Of a DNA stretch of 64,000 bases, positions 1 through 8,172 are shown one piece after another. Source of the DNA: Rathayibacter sp. Leaf185. Lineage in GTDB: Bacteria; Actinomycetota; Actinomycetes; Actinomycetales; Microbacteriaceae. Position 1 is the first letter of the stretch. Every line of letters begins with the position of its first letter. The translations under genes and the position numbers were made by a program. Where the stretch lies: the NCBI RefSeq assembly GCF_001423885.1, contig NZ_LMPP01000002.1, positions 318,575-382,574 on the forward strand, given 5' to 3'. The notes beneath the pieces are model-generated. The model worked only from the letters and a program-made list of their open reading frames with translations, was not told where the DNA came from and made no database searches.

Positions 1-57
1 CGTCGCGCTCAGCGGGTCGTCGATCGCGGTGGCGGGGAGGGGGTTCTGGAGGGACAT
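1..57 (-). CDS. ABC transporter permease, DppC-like (5' fragment)
   Basis: Only the first 19 codons of this minus-strand gene lie in the window (MSLQNPLPATAIDDPL...), so function is inferred from position. It starts two bases after the stop of a DppB-type permease, which is where the second permease (DppC type) of an Opp/Dpp importer normally sits. The Pro/Ala-rich N-terminus without a membrane segment agrees with the cytoplasmic leader of DppC proteins. The rest, and presumably the ATPase genes, lie beyond the left edge. Confidence 0.55.
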   Translation of the reverse strand, partial: MSLQNPLPATAIDDPLSAT

Positions 58-59
58 GG

Positions 60-1037
60 CTACCTCACTCGCACGCGCGGGTCGAGCCGCACGTAGACGA
101 TGTCGATCAGGAAGTTGGCGATCAGGACGGCTGCGGTCAGGGTCAGGAAGATCCCCTGCATCAGCGGATAGTCGAGCGCCTGCACAGCGCGCAGCAGCTG
201 GTACCCGATCCCCGGGTAGGCGAAGACGACCTCGGTCAGCAGAGCGCCGCCGACGACGAAGCCGATCGACATGCCGAACGAGGTGATCGAGGGGAGCATG
301 GCGTTGCGGGCGGCGTAGCGGAACATGATGCGCCCCTCCCGCAGGCCCTTGGCGCGGGCCATCGTGATGTAGTCCTCGGCCGAGGTCGCGATCATCGTGT
401 TGCGCATCCCGAGCATCCAGCCGCCGATCGAGACGGCGACGATCGTCACCGCGGGCAGGAACAGGTGGGTGAGCACGTCGCCGAGGAACTGGGGTGAGAA
501 GGACGGCTGCGAGCCGAGCGTGAAGGCCTGCCCGATCGGGAACCACCTCAGCGTCACGGCGAAGAGGAACAGCGCGCCCATCGCGATGAAGAAGTAGGGG
601 AACGAGCCGACGAAGACGAGCAGGGGCGGGAGGATGCGGTCGAGGACGCCGTTGCGGCGCCAGGCGACCACGATGCCGAGCAGGTTGCCGAGGATCACAG
701 CGACGATCAGCGCGGAGCCGCCCAGCAGCAGGGTCCAGCCGAGCTGTGTGCCGATCACCTGGGTGACCGGCGTCGGGAACTGCGAGATCGACATGCCCAG
801 CTGCCCGGTGAACACGTCGCCGAGGTACTGCACGTACTGCAGCGGCAGCGGTCGGTCGTCGAGCCCGAACAGGTGGCGGAACTGGTCGATCTGCTCATCG
901 GTGAGCGAGCCCTGCATCGTGCCGATCATCCGGCCGACGGGATCGCCGGGGATGAGGCGGGGGAGCAGGAAGTTGATCGTCAGCGACGCCCAGAACGCGA
1001 TGAGGTAGAAGCCGAGCCGACGGAGCACGAAGGTCAT
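60..1037 (-). CDS. Opp/Dpp-type ABC transporter permease (DppB-like)
   Basis: Inner-membrane permease of a peptide/nickel/opine-type ABC importer, 325 aa, the usual length of the family. It starts with an N-terminal TM helix (MTFVLRRLGFYLIAFWA) followed by the extracellular loop with IPGDPVGRM typical of DppB. The EAA loop that docks on the ATPase is visible around residues 220-245 (EDYITMARAKGLREGRIMF). It lies downstream of the binding protein and two glycosidase genes in one minus-strand operon, so the cargo is probably a sugar conjugate or oligosaccharide rather than a peptide; some Opp-family importers do carry oligosaccharides. Family assignment is firm, cargo is inferred. Confidence 0.9.
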   Translation of the reverse strand: MTFVLRRLGFYLIAFWASLTINFLLPRLIPGDPVGRMIGTMQGSLTDEQIDQFRHLFGLDDRPLPLQYVQYLGDVFTGQLGMSISQFPTPVTQVIGTQLGWTLLLGGSALIVAVILGNLLGIVVAWRRNGVLDRILPPLLVFVGSFPYFFIAMGALFLFAVTLRWFPIGQAFTLGSQPSFSPQFLGDVLTHLFLPAVTIVAVSIGGWMLGMRNTMIATSAEDYITMARAKGLREGRIMFRYAARNAMLPSITSFGMSIGFVVGGALLTEVVFAYPGIGYQLLRAVQALDYPLMQGIFLTLTAAVLIANFLIDIVYVRLDPRVRVR

Positions 1038-1082
1038 GAGAGTGGTCCTCCTGAGGTGTTGGGGAAGAAGGAAGGGCGTCCC

Positions 1083-1100
1083 GCCCGGCGCGCGCCGGGC
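1083..1100. other. Perfect 18-bp palindrome between GH172 gene and dppB-like gene
   Basis: GCCCGGCGCGCGCCGGGC is a perfect dyad in the 72-bp gap between the GH172 stop and the permease start. It would form a very stable RNA hairpin without a U-tract. Likely an intercistronic stability or attenuation element, as with the hairpin after the binding-protein gene of the same operon. Confidence 0.5.
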
Positions 1101-1109
1101 AGGACGGAG

Positions 1110-2216
1110 TCAGCGGGGGACACGGTCCGCTCGCGACGGGAAGGGCCGAGCCGGGCGGCTCGGGGAGTCCTGGTACCAGTAGGCGACCGAGGACACGTCG
1201 TCGGAGCGCTCGACGAGGTCCGGGCCGACCTGCCCGATCTGCTGCAGGGTCACCCGCAGGCTCTCGTGGAAGTAGACCGGGTCGGGCTCGTGCCACCGGT
1301 ACATACCGTGGACGGGCGCCATCGCTGTCGCGTACACCGCCTGCTGGGACTCGTCCCGGGTCGAGTACTGGGGGTAGCCGACGTACGGGGCGCTGTAGGT
1401 GAGCACCTGCGGCTCGAACTCCTTCGACAGGCGGTCCTGGAACGCCCAGGCGCCGCCGTAGTAGTCCTCGGTCCCGGTGCCGCAGATCGTCGGGTGGTCG
1501 GTGTCGCCGTCGAGGAAGAACTTCATCTCGCCCTCGCCCCACCAGTACCGCTCGAGCTGGACGATCGTCAGCGAGGTGCCGACGAGCACTCCCGAGCCCT
1601 CGACGCCGTCGAGGACCGTGTAGTCCACGCCTCGGGTCGTGGGGTTCTCGCGCCGGTACTCCGCGTGGAAGCGGAGCGGTCCGATCTCCGACGTGTCCTT
1701 CTTCTCGAGGTAGTCGATCTGGTAGAACAGCCCGCCCACGTCGACGGGGTGCTGGTTCTCGAGGGTGATCCGCGCCCCGTCGGCGAAGGGCATCGTGAAG
1801 TACGCGTTCATCCCCCCGGTCGGCGCGACGAGCACCAGGCTCGAGGTGACCAGGCTGCGCTGCCCGTTCCCGTTGCAGAAGAAGTCGCCCAGCGGCGCCT
1901 CGACGGCGGGCGTCTCGGAGCCGTCCCAGTACATCCGCAGCACCAGGTCGCGCAGCACGAAGCCGACCGCCTCGGTGTGCGTGGACACCGTGAACCAGAG
2001 GTGCCGGATCTCGCCGGCGCCCGAGAGGTCGGCGAGCGTGGTCGTCTCGCCGGCGGGCAGGGTGATGCAGGGGGCGCCCTTCCGGCCGGGGCCGAGGATC
2101 GAGGAGGCGCGGCCGCCCTCTCCCGGCGCTCCGGTCGGGTTCTCGGCCGTGACGGCCCTCGACCGGTCGCCGGCAGTCAGCGCCGCGTTGGCGCGGGTGA
2201 GCCAGTCGCTGCTCAT
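1110..2216 (-). CDS. GH172 (DUF2961) family glycoside hydrolase
   Basis: 368-aa DUF2961 protein, now glycoside hydrolase family 172. Characterised members act on alpha-D-fructofuranosides/difructose dianhydride I or on D-arabinofuranosides. Visible family features are the RHLWFTVS segment near residue 85 and the GTGTEDYYGGAW motif in the second half. The open frame runs further upstream, but ATG at 2216 is the sensible start: it overlaps the stop of the GH32-type gene (ATGA), which gives translational coupling. No signal peptide, so a cytoplasmic enzyme working on imported substrate. Pairing with a GH32-type enzyme points to fructan-derived or other furanoside substrates; exact substrate unknown. 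Confidence 0.85.
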   Translation of the reverse strand: MSSDWLTRANAALTAGDRSRAVTAENPTGAPGEGGRASSILGPGRKGAPCITLPAGETTTLADLSGAGEIRHLWFTVSTHTEAVGFVLRDLVLRMYWDGSETPAVEAPLGDFFCNGNGQRSLVTSSLVLVAPTGGMNAYFTMPFADGARITLENQHPVDVGGLFYQIDYLEKKDTSEIGPLRFHAEYRRENPTTRGVDYTVLDGVEGSGVLVGTSLTIVQLERYWWGEGEMKFFLDGDTDHPTICGTGTEDYYGGAWAFQDRLSKEFEPQVLTYSAPYVGYPQYSTRDESQQAVYATAMAPVHGMYRWHEPDPVYFHESLRVTLQQIGQVGPDLVERSDDVSSVAYWYQDSPSRPARPFPSRADRVPR

Positions 2217-3628
2217 CGGTCCTCCTCCTTCTCGTCCTGGATGCTCCGGAGCTCGCCGGAGACCTCGACACGACCCTCCTGAGCGAAGACCGCGAGCGAG
2301 TCGCCCCGCTGGTCGTAGCCGCGGAAGGTGAAGGCGGCGGTGCCGCCGAGGTAGACGACCGAGATCTCGCCGTCGAACACGATCGTCATCGTCACGTCGC
2401 CCTGAGGCGTCTCGAACGGGCGCACATCGAACGGCGCGTCCGACCCGAAACGGTCGAGGCGGTCGATCCGCACCCGGTGCTTCCCGGGTTCGAGGGTGAC
2501 GGAGTAGCCGGGGCGGCCGGTCTCGTCGGTCCGCAGCTCGACGCCGAACGCCTTGGTGCCCGGCCCGGGAGTGAGCACGAGGTCGACGAGGCCGGTGTGC
2601 GGCATCCGCGTCAGCACCCGGCGCTCGAAGCCGTGCTCCGACCCGATGGTGCTCGCCTCGAGAGCGACCGGAGCCGCCGCGCGCGTCTGCTCGAGCGTCC
2701 GGCGGGTGAGAGCGGCCTCGACGACGCGCAGCGTGCCGTCGTCGTTCTGCAGCAGCTCGTGGACGACGAGGTTGCCGCCCCACAGCCAGGGCGCGCCGTC
2801 CTGGCCGACGGCGTAGTTCGGGCACCAGCCGACGAGGTAGCGGCGCTCGCCGTCCGAGACCGTCTTGGCGGCGTAGAGCCCGAGACCATCGAGCTCGTCG
2901 TCGTCGGGCGCGGTCCACGGGCCGTCGAGCGAGGTGGCGGTGCGGTAGCGGGTGACCGTGCGGTCGGTGAGCGTGGAGTACACGAGGTACCAGCGGTCGC
3001 CCACCCGGAACAGATCGGGGCACTCGTGCATCGAGAAGAGGCCGGGAGCCCAGAGCGGCTCGCCGACGGTCCAGGTCAGACCGTCGGGCGAGGTGGCGGT
3101 CGCGGTGACGCCTCGGCGCAGCTCCGGCCCCTCGAGGCTCTGGCCGGCGATCAGCATCCGGTAGCCGCCGTTCTCGTCCTCGAAGACGAACGGGTCGCGC
3201 CACTCGTGAGCGTCGTAGAGTCCGGCGTCCGAGACGAGCGCGAACTCCGTGTCCTTCTCCCAGGTCACGAGGTCGGTGCTGGTGGCCCGCAGGACCGTCT
3301 GGTGGCGGCCGCCGTGCTCCTTCTGCCACTCGCCGAAGCCGGTGTAGTAGGCGTAGTAGCGGTCGCCGATGCGGACGACGCTGCCGGTCGCAGCGGAGGC
3401 GTCGGCGTCGCGGAGGCCCCCGCGGCGCACGGCCGGGCCGTGCTCCTCGAACTCGACGAAGTCGGTGGTCGAGATGTGCCACCAGTCGGTCTCGACGCGA
3501 TCGTGGGTGTCATCCGCGTAGCGCTTGAGGTAGAAGACGTGGAACACGCCGTCGGCGAAGTAGGGGATGGTGTCGCCCAGGCGAGCGCGCTCGGGCTTGT
3601 AGAACAGGGTCACAGGAGTCGCCTTCAC
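2213..3628 (-). CDS. GH32-like beta-fructosidase family glycosidase
   Basis: 471-aa five-bladed propeller enzyme of the GH32/GH43-like type. The three acidic motifs are recognisable: Asp19 in LGDTIPYF (replacing the usual WMNDPNG nucleophile motif), RDP at 144-146 (transition-state stabiliser) and Glu202 in HECPDLF (acid/base). A beta-sandwich tail follows from about residue 330. No signal peptide, so intracellular. The atypical first motif makes it a divergent GH32, and invertase or levanase specificity should not be assumed. Start ATG at 3628 follows an AGGAG-like site. It is co-transcribed with the binding protein upstream and GH172 downstream, with which it overlaps by 4 bp. Confidence 0.8.
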   Translation of the reverse strand: MKATPVTLFYKPERARLGDTIPYFADGVFHVFYLKRYADDTHDRVETDWWHISTTDFVEFEEHGPAVRRGGLRDADASAATGSVVRIGDRYYAYYTGFGEWQKEHGGRHQTVLRATSTDLVTWEKDTEFALVSDAGLYDAHEWRDPFVFEDENGGYRMLIAGQSLEGPELRRGVTATATSPDGLTWTVGEPLWAPGLFSMHECPDLFRVGDRWYLVYSTLTDRTVTRYRTATSLDGPWTAPDDDELDGLGLYAAKTVSDGERRYLVGWCPNYAVGQDGAPWLWGGNLVVHELLQNDDGTLRVVEAALTRRTLEQTRAAAPVALEASTIGSEHGFERRVLTRMPHTGLVDLVLTPGPGTKAFGVELRTDETGRPGYSVTLEPGKHRVRIDRLDRFGSDAPFDVRPFETPQGDVTMTIVFDGEISVVYLGGTAAFTFRGYDQRGDSLAVFAQEGRVEVSGELRSIQDEKEEDR

Positions 3629-3639
3629 AGGAGAGAGGG

Positions 3640-3667
3640 GGCGGTGGGGCCCGAGGGCCCCACCGCC
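3640..3667. other. Strong intercistronic hairpin after the binding-protein gene
   Basis: A perfect 13-bp inverted repeat (arms 3640-3652 and 3655-3667, GGCGGTGGGGCCC and complement) fills the gap between the binding-protein stop (3675) and the GH32-type start (3628). No U-tract follows in the transcript direction. Such a structure would protect the upstream mRNA and lower read-through, allowing more binding protein than downstream products. Confidence 0.65.
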
Positions 3668-3674
3668 GGAGGGA

Positions 3675-5339
3675 CTAGCGCGGGTGGATCGTCGTCAGGA
3701 CCTTGACCGTGCTCGACGCCTCGGGGGAGAGGGTCGCGTACGGGTCGTCCTCGCTGGGCCAGCCCACGAAGGTGGTGCTGTTGTAGGCGCCCCACTCCGG
3801 GCCGGGGAACAGCGGGATCGTCGGGGCCTTCTCGGAGTAGAGGGCCTGCAGCTGGTTCATCACGGAGCGCTGCTCGTCCTCGCTGGTGGCCGCAGCGAAC
3901 TGGTCGAGCAGGACGTCGGCCTGCGGGTCGCAGAAGCGCTGGAAGTTCTGCGTGGCCTGCTCGCCCGCGGGCTGGACGGTGCGGCAGGAGAGCATGCCCC
4001 GGTAGAACTCGTAGGGCGTGACGCCGGTCTGGCTCCAGGCGATGTTGCCCTGGTAGGTGCCGCCGAAGAGCGCCTGGTTGATCTGCGACCAGTCCTGCAC
4101 CTTCAGCGGAGCGTCGATCCCGATCGCCTTCATGTCGTCCGAGATCACCTGCGCGACCGCGATCCAGTCGGTCGACGCCGAGCCGACGCCGATCGTGAAC
4201 GAGACCGGAGTGCCGTCGGGGGAGACCCGCATGCCGTCCGAGCCCTTGGTGTAGCCCGCGGCGTCGAGCTTCGCGTTCGCCGCGTCGACGTCGTAGGTGG
4301 TCCAGTCGCACTGCGAGACGATGCTCGCGTCGCGCCAGGAGTCGTAGGCGTCGCTCAGACCGGTGCAGTCGGCGGCGTGGGTGTACCCGCTCATCCCGGT
4401 CGAGGCGACCTTGTCGCGATCGATGCCCATGCTGATCGCCTTGCGCAGCTCCACATCGTCGAACGGCGCCTGGGTGGTGTTCAGCGTGAGCGAGATGGTG
4501 TTGCCGACCGAGGGGAACCAGTAGCCGCGGTGCTCGGGATCGGGATCGACGTAGGTCTTCTGGATGTCCTGGATGAAGCCGAGGCCGAAGTCGATGTCAC
4601 CGTTGATCGCCGCGATGTTCGCCGCGTCGTTGCCGCCGTAGGCGATGACGCGGATCCCGGAGTAGTCGGCCTTGTCCTTCTGCCAGTAGTCGGGGTTGCG
4701 GAGCAGATCGAAGGACTGCGCCGAGAAGCTCTGCACCTGGGTGAAGGGCCCTGACCCCACCGGGTCGGGGTTCTGGAAGGTGGCCGGGTCGTCGACGTCC
4801 TTCCAGATGTGCTCGGGGACGACCACCTGGACGCCGAGCTCGTAGAGCCCGGGGGTGTACGGGCGGTTGAAGGTGTAAGTGACCGTCTTGTCGTCCGTCG
4901 CCGCGACCGAGTCGACGTAGTCGTAGGTCGCGTCGCCGAGGACCTCGCGCACGAGACCGAAGGTGTAGGCGACGTCCTGCGCGGTGAGGGCCTCTCCGTC
5001 CGACCAGGTCAGGCCGTCGTTCAGAGTGAAGGTGAGCTGCAGGCCGTCGTCGCTCCACTGGTAGCCGCTGGCGAGCCAGGGGTCGATCTCGCCCTTCGCG
5101 AGGTTCGTGACCATCAGCGACTCGTAGATCGACCGGTTGGTGATCTTGAGCGCTGTCGGTGAGAACGGGTTGAAGTTGCGGGTGAAGGAGGCGTTGCCGA
5201 TGGAGGCGATGCGCAGGGTGTCGCCGGTGCTCGCGCTGGGGGCGGCGGTGCACCCGGCAGCGCCGAGCGCCACCGTTGCGGCGAGAGCCGCGGGAACTAC
5301 TAACGCGCGCCAGAAGCGTCGCGCAGAAGATCGGGACAT
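3675..5339 (-). CDS. ABC transporter substrate-binding lipoprotein, family 5 (SBP_bac_5)
   Basis: 554-aa binding protein of an Opp/Dpp-type importer. The start at 5339 is preceded by GAAAGGAAAAAC; a longer frame to 5399 lacks such a site. The signal peptide ends in a lipobox (LGAAGC, Cys about residue 29), so it is lipid-anchored on the outer face of the membrane. Family features include the 'FNPF' region after the first strand, 'YESLMV' and the 'GSGPF' segment. It heads the transport/glycosidase operon just downstream of lacI. A LacI-type operator sits inside its signal-peptide codons. Probable role is capture of the sugar substrate handled by the GH32/GH172 pair. Confidence 0.9.
   Translation of the reverse strand: MSRSSARRFWRALVVPAALAATVALGAAGCTAAPSASTGDTLRIASIGNASFTRNFNPFSPTALKITNRSIYESLMVTNLAKGEIDPWLASGYQWSDDGLQLTFTLNDGLTWSDGEALTAQDVAYTFGLVREVLGDATYDYVDSVAATDDKTVTYTFNRPYTPGLYELGVQVVVPEHIWKDVDDPATFQNPDPVGSGPFTQVQSFSAQSFDLLRNPDYWQKDKADYSGIRVIAYGGNDAANIAAINGDIDFGLGFIQDIQKTYVDPDPEHRGYWFPSVGNTISLTLNTTQAPFDDVELRKAISMGIDRDKVASTGMSGYTHAADCTGLSDAYDSWRDASIVSQCDWTTYDVDAANAKLDAAGYTKGSDGMRVSPDGTPVSFTIGVGSASTDWIAVAQVISDDMKAIGIDAPLKVQDWSQINQALFGGTYQGNIAWSQTGVTPYEFYRGMLSCRTVQPAGEQATQNFQRFCDPQADVLLDQFAAATSEDEQRSVMNQLQALYSEKAPTIPLFPGPEWGAYNSTTFVGWPSEDDPYATLSPEASSTVKVLTTIHPR
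5300..5313. promoter_or_regulatory. Intragenic LacI-type operator (O3)
   Basis: CTAACGCGCGCCAG differs at two positions from the perfect palindrome CTAACGCGCGTTAG upstream of lacI, and the following bases (AAGCG) also match. It lies 26-39 bases inside the binding-protein gene. There it forces the rare codons TTA GTA GTT in a G+C-rich gene, consistent with selection for the DNA site. Probably a roadblock or looping operator. Confidence 0.7.
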
Positions 5340-5407
5340 TGTTTTTCCTTTCGACTGTGAATGGAACGGGCGAGGTCCAGGGGCTGGGGGTCTCGCCACG
5401 TGGTGCG

Positions 5408-5427
5408 CCTCCGCGAGACGGCGGAGG
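5408..5427. terminator. Hairpin downstream of lacI
   Basis: CCTCCGC ... GCGGAGG (7-bp arms, 6-base loop) lies 16 bp past the lacI stop in the 103-bp gap before the binding-protein gene. No U-tract, so it may be a weak terminator or RNA-stabilising stem that separates repressor from transporter expression. Confidence 0.4.
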
Positions 5428-5442
5428 AGGTCGGTGGGTCGG

Positions 5443-6435
5443 TCAGACGGAGTCGCGGAGGATCGGGGGGCAGCGGACCGTGAATCGTCCGGTGCCGCGA
5501 TCGGCGGGGTCGCGGACGAGGAGCTCGGCTCCGAGCCGCCCCATCTCGTGGAAGGGCAGGGCGATGCTCGTGAGGGAGGGGCGCAGGTACTCGGCGATGA
5601 CCTCGTGGTTGTCGAAGCCGACGATCGAGAGGTCGGAGGGGATGCTGAGGCCGTGCTCGCGGGCCGCGTCGTAGGCGCCCATCGCGATGCGGTCGTTGCC
5701 GCAGAAGAGGCCGTCGGGCCGTGCCCGCGAGAGGAGCGCGCTCGTGGCCTCGTAGCCGGTCTTCGCGTCCGCGCCGCCGATCACGATCAGCTCGGGATCG
5801 ACCGGGATCCCGGCCTCGTCGAGGGCCTGCCGGTAGCCGGCGAGCCGGCCGCGCGCCGCGTCGAGGTGCTCGTCGATGCTGACGAGCGCGATCCTGCGGC
5901 GTCCGCGCTCGATCAGCAGCCGGGTGGCCGTGTAGCCGCCGTGCTGCTCGTCGGGCACGATCGACGGATGCGTGCCGGCCTCGTCGTAGCAGTGCACGAG
6001 GACGACGTCGATGTCGTCGAGGGCGCGGGGGATCTCGATCGCGCGGTTGAAGGTCGTCGCGATCATGACGCCACCGACCCGGTGCTCGAGCATCATCTCG
6101 ACCGACCGGCGATCGGGGTGGTCGGGAGTCGGAGTGCCGACGATGATGAGCGACTTGCCGTGCTCCCAGAACCACTCCTGAGCACCGGCGATGAGCTCGC
6201 CCGCGAAGGGGGTCGAGACGATGTCCGTGACGAGGCCGAAGAGATCGCTCGTCCGGCCCGCGAGGGCACGGGCTCCCGCATTGGGGCGGTAGCCGAGCTC
6301 CGCTGCGGCGGCGAGGACCCGGGCCCTGGTCTCGCTCGAGACCTGCTTCTCGTCGTTGAAGGCGAACGAGACGGCCGAGCGCGAGACGCCGATGTGGCGC
6401 GCCACGTCGCTCATGGTGATTGCTCTCCGAGCCAT
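5443..6435 (-). CDS. LacI-family transcriptional repressor of the GH32/GH172 locus
   Basis: 330-aa repressor. The N-terminal helix-turn-helix and hinge are clear (TMSDVARHIGVSRSAVSFAFN at about 7-27), followed by a periplasmic-binding-like effector domain with LFGLVTDIV, DVVLVHCYDE and DLSIVGFDNHE. Start at 6435 is preceded by AGGGAGGT at 6-7 bp; the alternative ATG at 6414 would shorten the DNA-binding domain. The operators at 6448-6483 in its own promoter and at 5300-5313 in the next gene indicate autoregulation and control of the importer/glycosidase operon. The effector is presumably the imported sugar or a breakdown product. Confidence 0.93.
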   Translation of the reverse strand: MARRAITMSDVARHIGVSRSAVSFAFNDEKQVSSETRARVLAAAAELGYRPNAGARALAGRTSDLFGLVTDIVSTPFAGELIAGAQEWFWEHGKSLIIVGTPTPDHPDRRSVEMMLEHRVGGVMIATTFNRAIEIPRALDDIDVVLVHCYDEAGTHPSIVPDEQHGGYTATRLLIERGRRRIALVSIDEHLDAARGRLAGYRQALDEAGIPVDPELIVIGGADAKTGYEATSALLSRARPDGLFCGNDRIAMGAYDAAREHGLSIPSDLSIVGFDNHEVIAEYLRPSLTSIALPFHEMGRLGAELLVRDPADRGTGRFTVRCPPILRDSV

Positions 6436-6447
6436 TGGGCAACCTCC

Positions 6448-6495
6448 CTGTCGCGCGCCAGAAGTAAAGCTAACGCGCGTTAGAAGCGACGTCAA
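6448..6495 (-). promoter_or_regulatory. lacI promoter with paired operators O1 and O2
   Basis: Read on the minus strand, TTGACG (6490-6495) and TAGCTT (6467-6472) are separated by 17 bp and form a plausible sigma-70-type promoter. The perfect 14-bp palindrome CTAACGCGCGTTAG (6470-6483) covers the spacer and the edge of the -10. A second copy, CTGTCGCGCGCCAG (6448-6461), lies exactly 22 bp downstream, about two helical turns, just before the ribosome-binding site. This is classic geometry for a dimeric or tetrameric LacI repressor. Confidence 0.8.
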
Positions 6496-6548
6496 CACCC
6501 GGACGGGAACTCCGATCCGCGACCGACGGACCGCTTCCGACGACGCGG

Positions 6549-7481
6549 CTAGTCGAGAGCGCCGAGGACGACGGCCGCCGAACGGGCGACGAGCGCGTCG
6601 TCGTAGGCCGCGTCGGGGTCGTTGCGCGCTGTGAGGATCGACAGGACGATCGGATCGCGGCCCGGAGGCGTGACCACCGCGACGTCGTTGCGGATCCCGC
6701 CCGCCCCGCCCGACTTGTCGGCGACGACCCATCCGCTCGGCGCGCCGGCGCGGACGAGCGCATCGCCCGTCGCGTTGCCGCTCATCCAGTCCAGGAGGAG
6801 CGCCCGGTCCTCGCCGGGCAGGGCGGTGCCGAGGGTGACGGCGCGCAGCGCAGCGGTGAAGGCGGCCGGAGTGGTGGTGTTCGCGGTGCTGCCCGGCTCG
6901 ATCGTGTTCAGCGCGGGCTCGTCGTCGACGACCTCGGTCGTCGTGTCGCCGAGGTCCTCCAGACCCCTGTCGAGGGCGGACGGCCCGCCCAGGCGGGCGA
7001 GCACCAGGTTCAGGGCGGTGTTGTCGCTCCTGCGCACCGCCGCCTCCGCGAGCTCGGAGAGCGGGAGTCCCTCGCCGATGCTCTCGCTCGTGACGGGCGA
7101 GTAGCCGGCCGCCTCGACGTCGGCGGCGGTCCAGGTGACGATCTCGTCGCGCTCCGCGGCGGGAACGGCGCGGAGGAACTGGGCCGCGGCGAGCACTTTG
7201 ATGCTCGACGCGTAGCCGAAGCGCTCGTCCTGGCGGTGCGAGACGAGTCGATCGGAGGCGGTGTCGACGGCACTGACGCCGATCCGCGCGTCGAACTCGC
7301 TCTCGAGCGCCGCGAGCTCGGCGGAGACGTCGATCGGCGCCGAGGACGCGGGCGGTGCGGCGGCGGTCGACGGGGGCGACGATGCGGCCGGCGCGCCGGG
7401 CGAGGTGCAGCCGGCGAGCACGAGGACGGCCGCGACGAGGAGGAGGGGCCGAGCGGCGGCACCCGGCGGGCGGCCCCTCAC
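6549..7481 (-). CDS. Class A beta-lactamase, lipoprotein
   Basis: 310-aa serine beta-lactamase, hydrolysing beta-lactams outside the membrane. GTG at 7481 overlaps the stop of the upstream membrane-protein gene (GTGA) and places a signal peptide with lipobox LAGC at residues 22-25. The catalytic set is complete: SSIK (91-94), SDN (151-153), EPALN of the omega loop (187-191) and KSG (255-257). A Pro/Ser/Ala-rich linker (about 26-48) separates anchor and enzyme. The longer frame to 7664 has no leader logic and overlaps the neighbour. Spectrum cannot be told from sequence. No MecR/BlaI-type regulator is nearby. Confidence 0.93.
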   Translation of the reverse strand: MRGRPPGAAARPLLLVAAVLVLAGCTSPGAPAASSPPSTAAAPPASSAPIDVSAELAALESEFDARIGVSAVDTASDRLVSHRQDERFGYASSIKVLAAAQFLRAVPAAERDEIVTWTAADVEAAGYSPVTSESIGEGLPLSELAEAAVRRSDNTALNLVLARLGGPSALDRGLEDLGDTTTEVVDDEPALNTIEPGSTANTTTPAAFTAALRAVTLGTALPGEDRALLLDWMSGNATGDALVRAGAPSGWVVADKSGGAGGIRNDVAVVTPPGRDPIVLSILTARNDPDAAYDDALVARSAAVVLGALD

Positions 7482-8092
7482 AGCGCCGAGTAGACGAGGA
7501 GGAAGACGCCGGCCGCCGCGGCGGTGACCGCGAGTGCCGCGACCGCGACGATCACGCGCGGACGCCTCCGCACGATCGCGAGGACGAGGAACCCGGCTCC
7601 CAGGATGATCTGGAGCCACCAGTAGACGGGGCTGGTCGAGTCGATGATCGCGCCGAGCGCCCACAGGCCCTCGCCGATCAGCACGCCCGAGAGCGGCGCG
7701 ACCGCCAGCACGCGCCAGGGCGTCGTCCCGTGCAGGGTCAGCGCGGCGGCGGCTCCGAGGATCGGACCGGCGGGGACGGCGAGCAGCCAGAACACGTCGG
7801 TGAACGGAGGCGAGTAGCCGAAGCCGCGCGCCGCGGTGACGAGGTCGTAGCCCTCGAGCAGCGCCCAGAACGTCAGCAGCCCGAGCAGCGCCGCCGGCAC
7901 CGGGCGGGCGCCGCCCATCCGCACCAGCGCGAACACGAGCATCGACCAGCCGCCGGAGGAGTTGGCGAACGAGCTGAGCGATGCCGGGAGCGAGCCCTGC
8001 AGCAGGCTGGTCAGCCCGCCGAGGATCAGGCCGCCGATCAGGGCGACGACGAGGGCGCGCAGCAGACGCGGGCGGGGCACGGCAGGAGGCAT
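7478..8092 (-). CDS. DUF6518-like integral membrane protein
   Basis: 204-aa protein with about seven hydrophobic segments (for example LLRALVVALIGGLILGGL at the N-terminus and VIVAVAALAVTAAAAGVFLL near the C-terminus). It resembles the DUF6518 family of actinobacterial membrane proteins of unknown function. ATG at 8092 is the first start followed directly by a membrane protein; the longer frame to 9100 is Arg-rich noise. It is translationally coupled to the beta-lactamase, so the two are co-expressed. Confidence 0.7.
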   Translation of the reverse strand: MPPAVPRPRLLRALVVALIGGLILGGLTSLLQGSLPASLSSFANSSGGWSMLVFALVRMGGARPVPAALLGLLTFWALLEGYDLVTAARGFGYSPPFTDVFWLLAVPAGPILGAAAALTLHGTTPWRVLAVAPLSGVLIGEGLWALGAIIDSTSPVYWWLQIILGAGFLVLAIVRRRPRVIVAVAALAVTAAAAGVFLLVYSAL

Positions 8093-8144
8093 GAGTCGAT
8101 TCTCGCCAGGTGGGAGGCGGGGGGCATCGGGGAAGACCCTGATC

Positions 8145-8172
8145 CGCTGACGCGAGTACCGCCGCGTCAGCG
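8145..8172. terminator. Hairpin at the end of the DUF998-like gene
   Basis: CGCTGACGCG (8145-8154) and CGCGTCAGCG (8163-8172) form a perfect 10-bp stem with an 8-base loop. It overlaps the stop codon of the upstream minus-strand gene (8167-8169), so transcription termination there is plausible. Confidence 0.55.

Noticed and set aside
1110-3482. A single 790-codon minus-strand frame covering GH32 and GH172 genes, as if a fusion
   Set aside because: Only its last 368 codons are the GH172 protein; the upstream part is Arg-rich out-of-frame translation of the GH32 gene. The ATGA overlap at 2213-2216 marks two genes.
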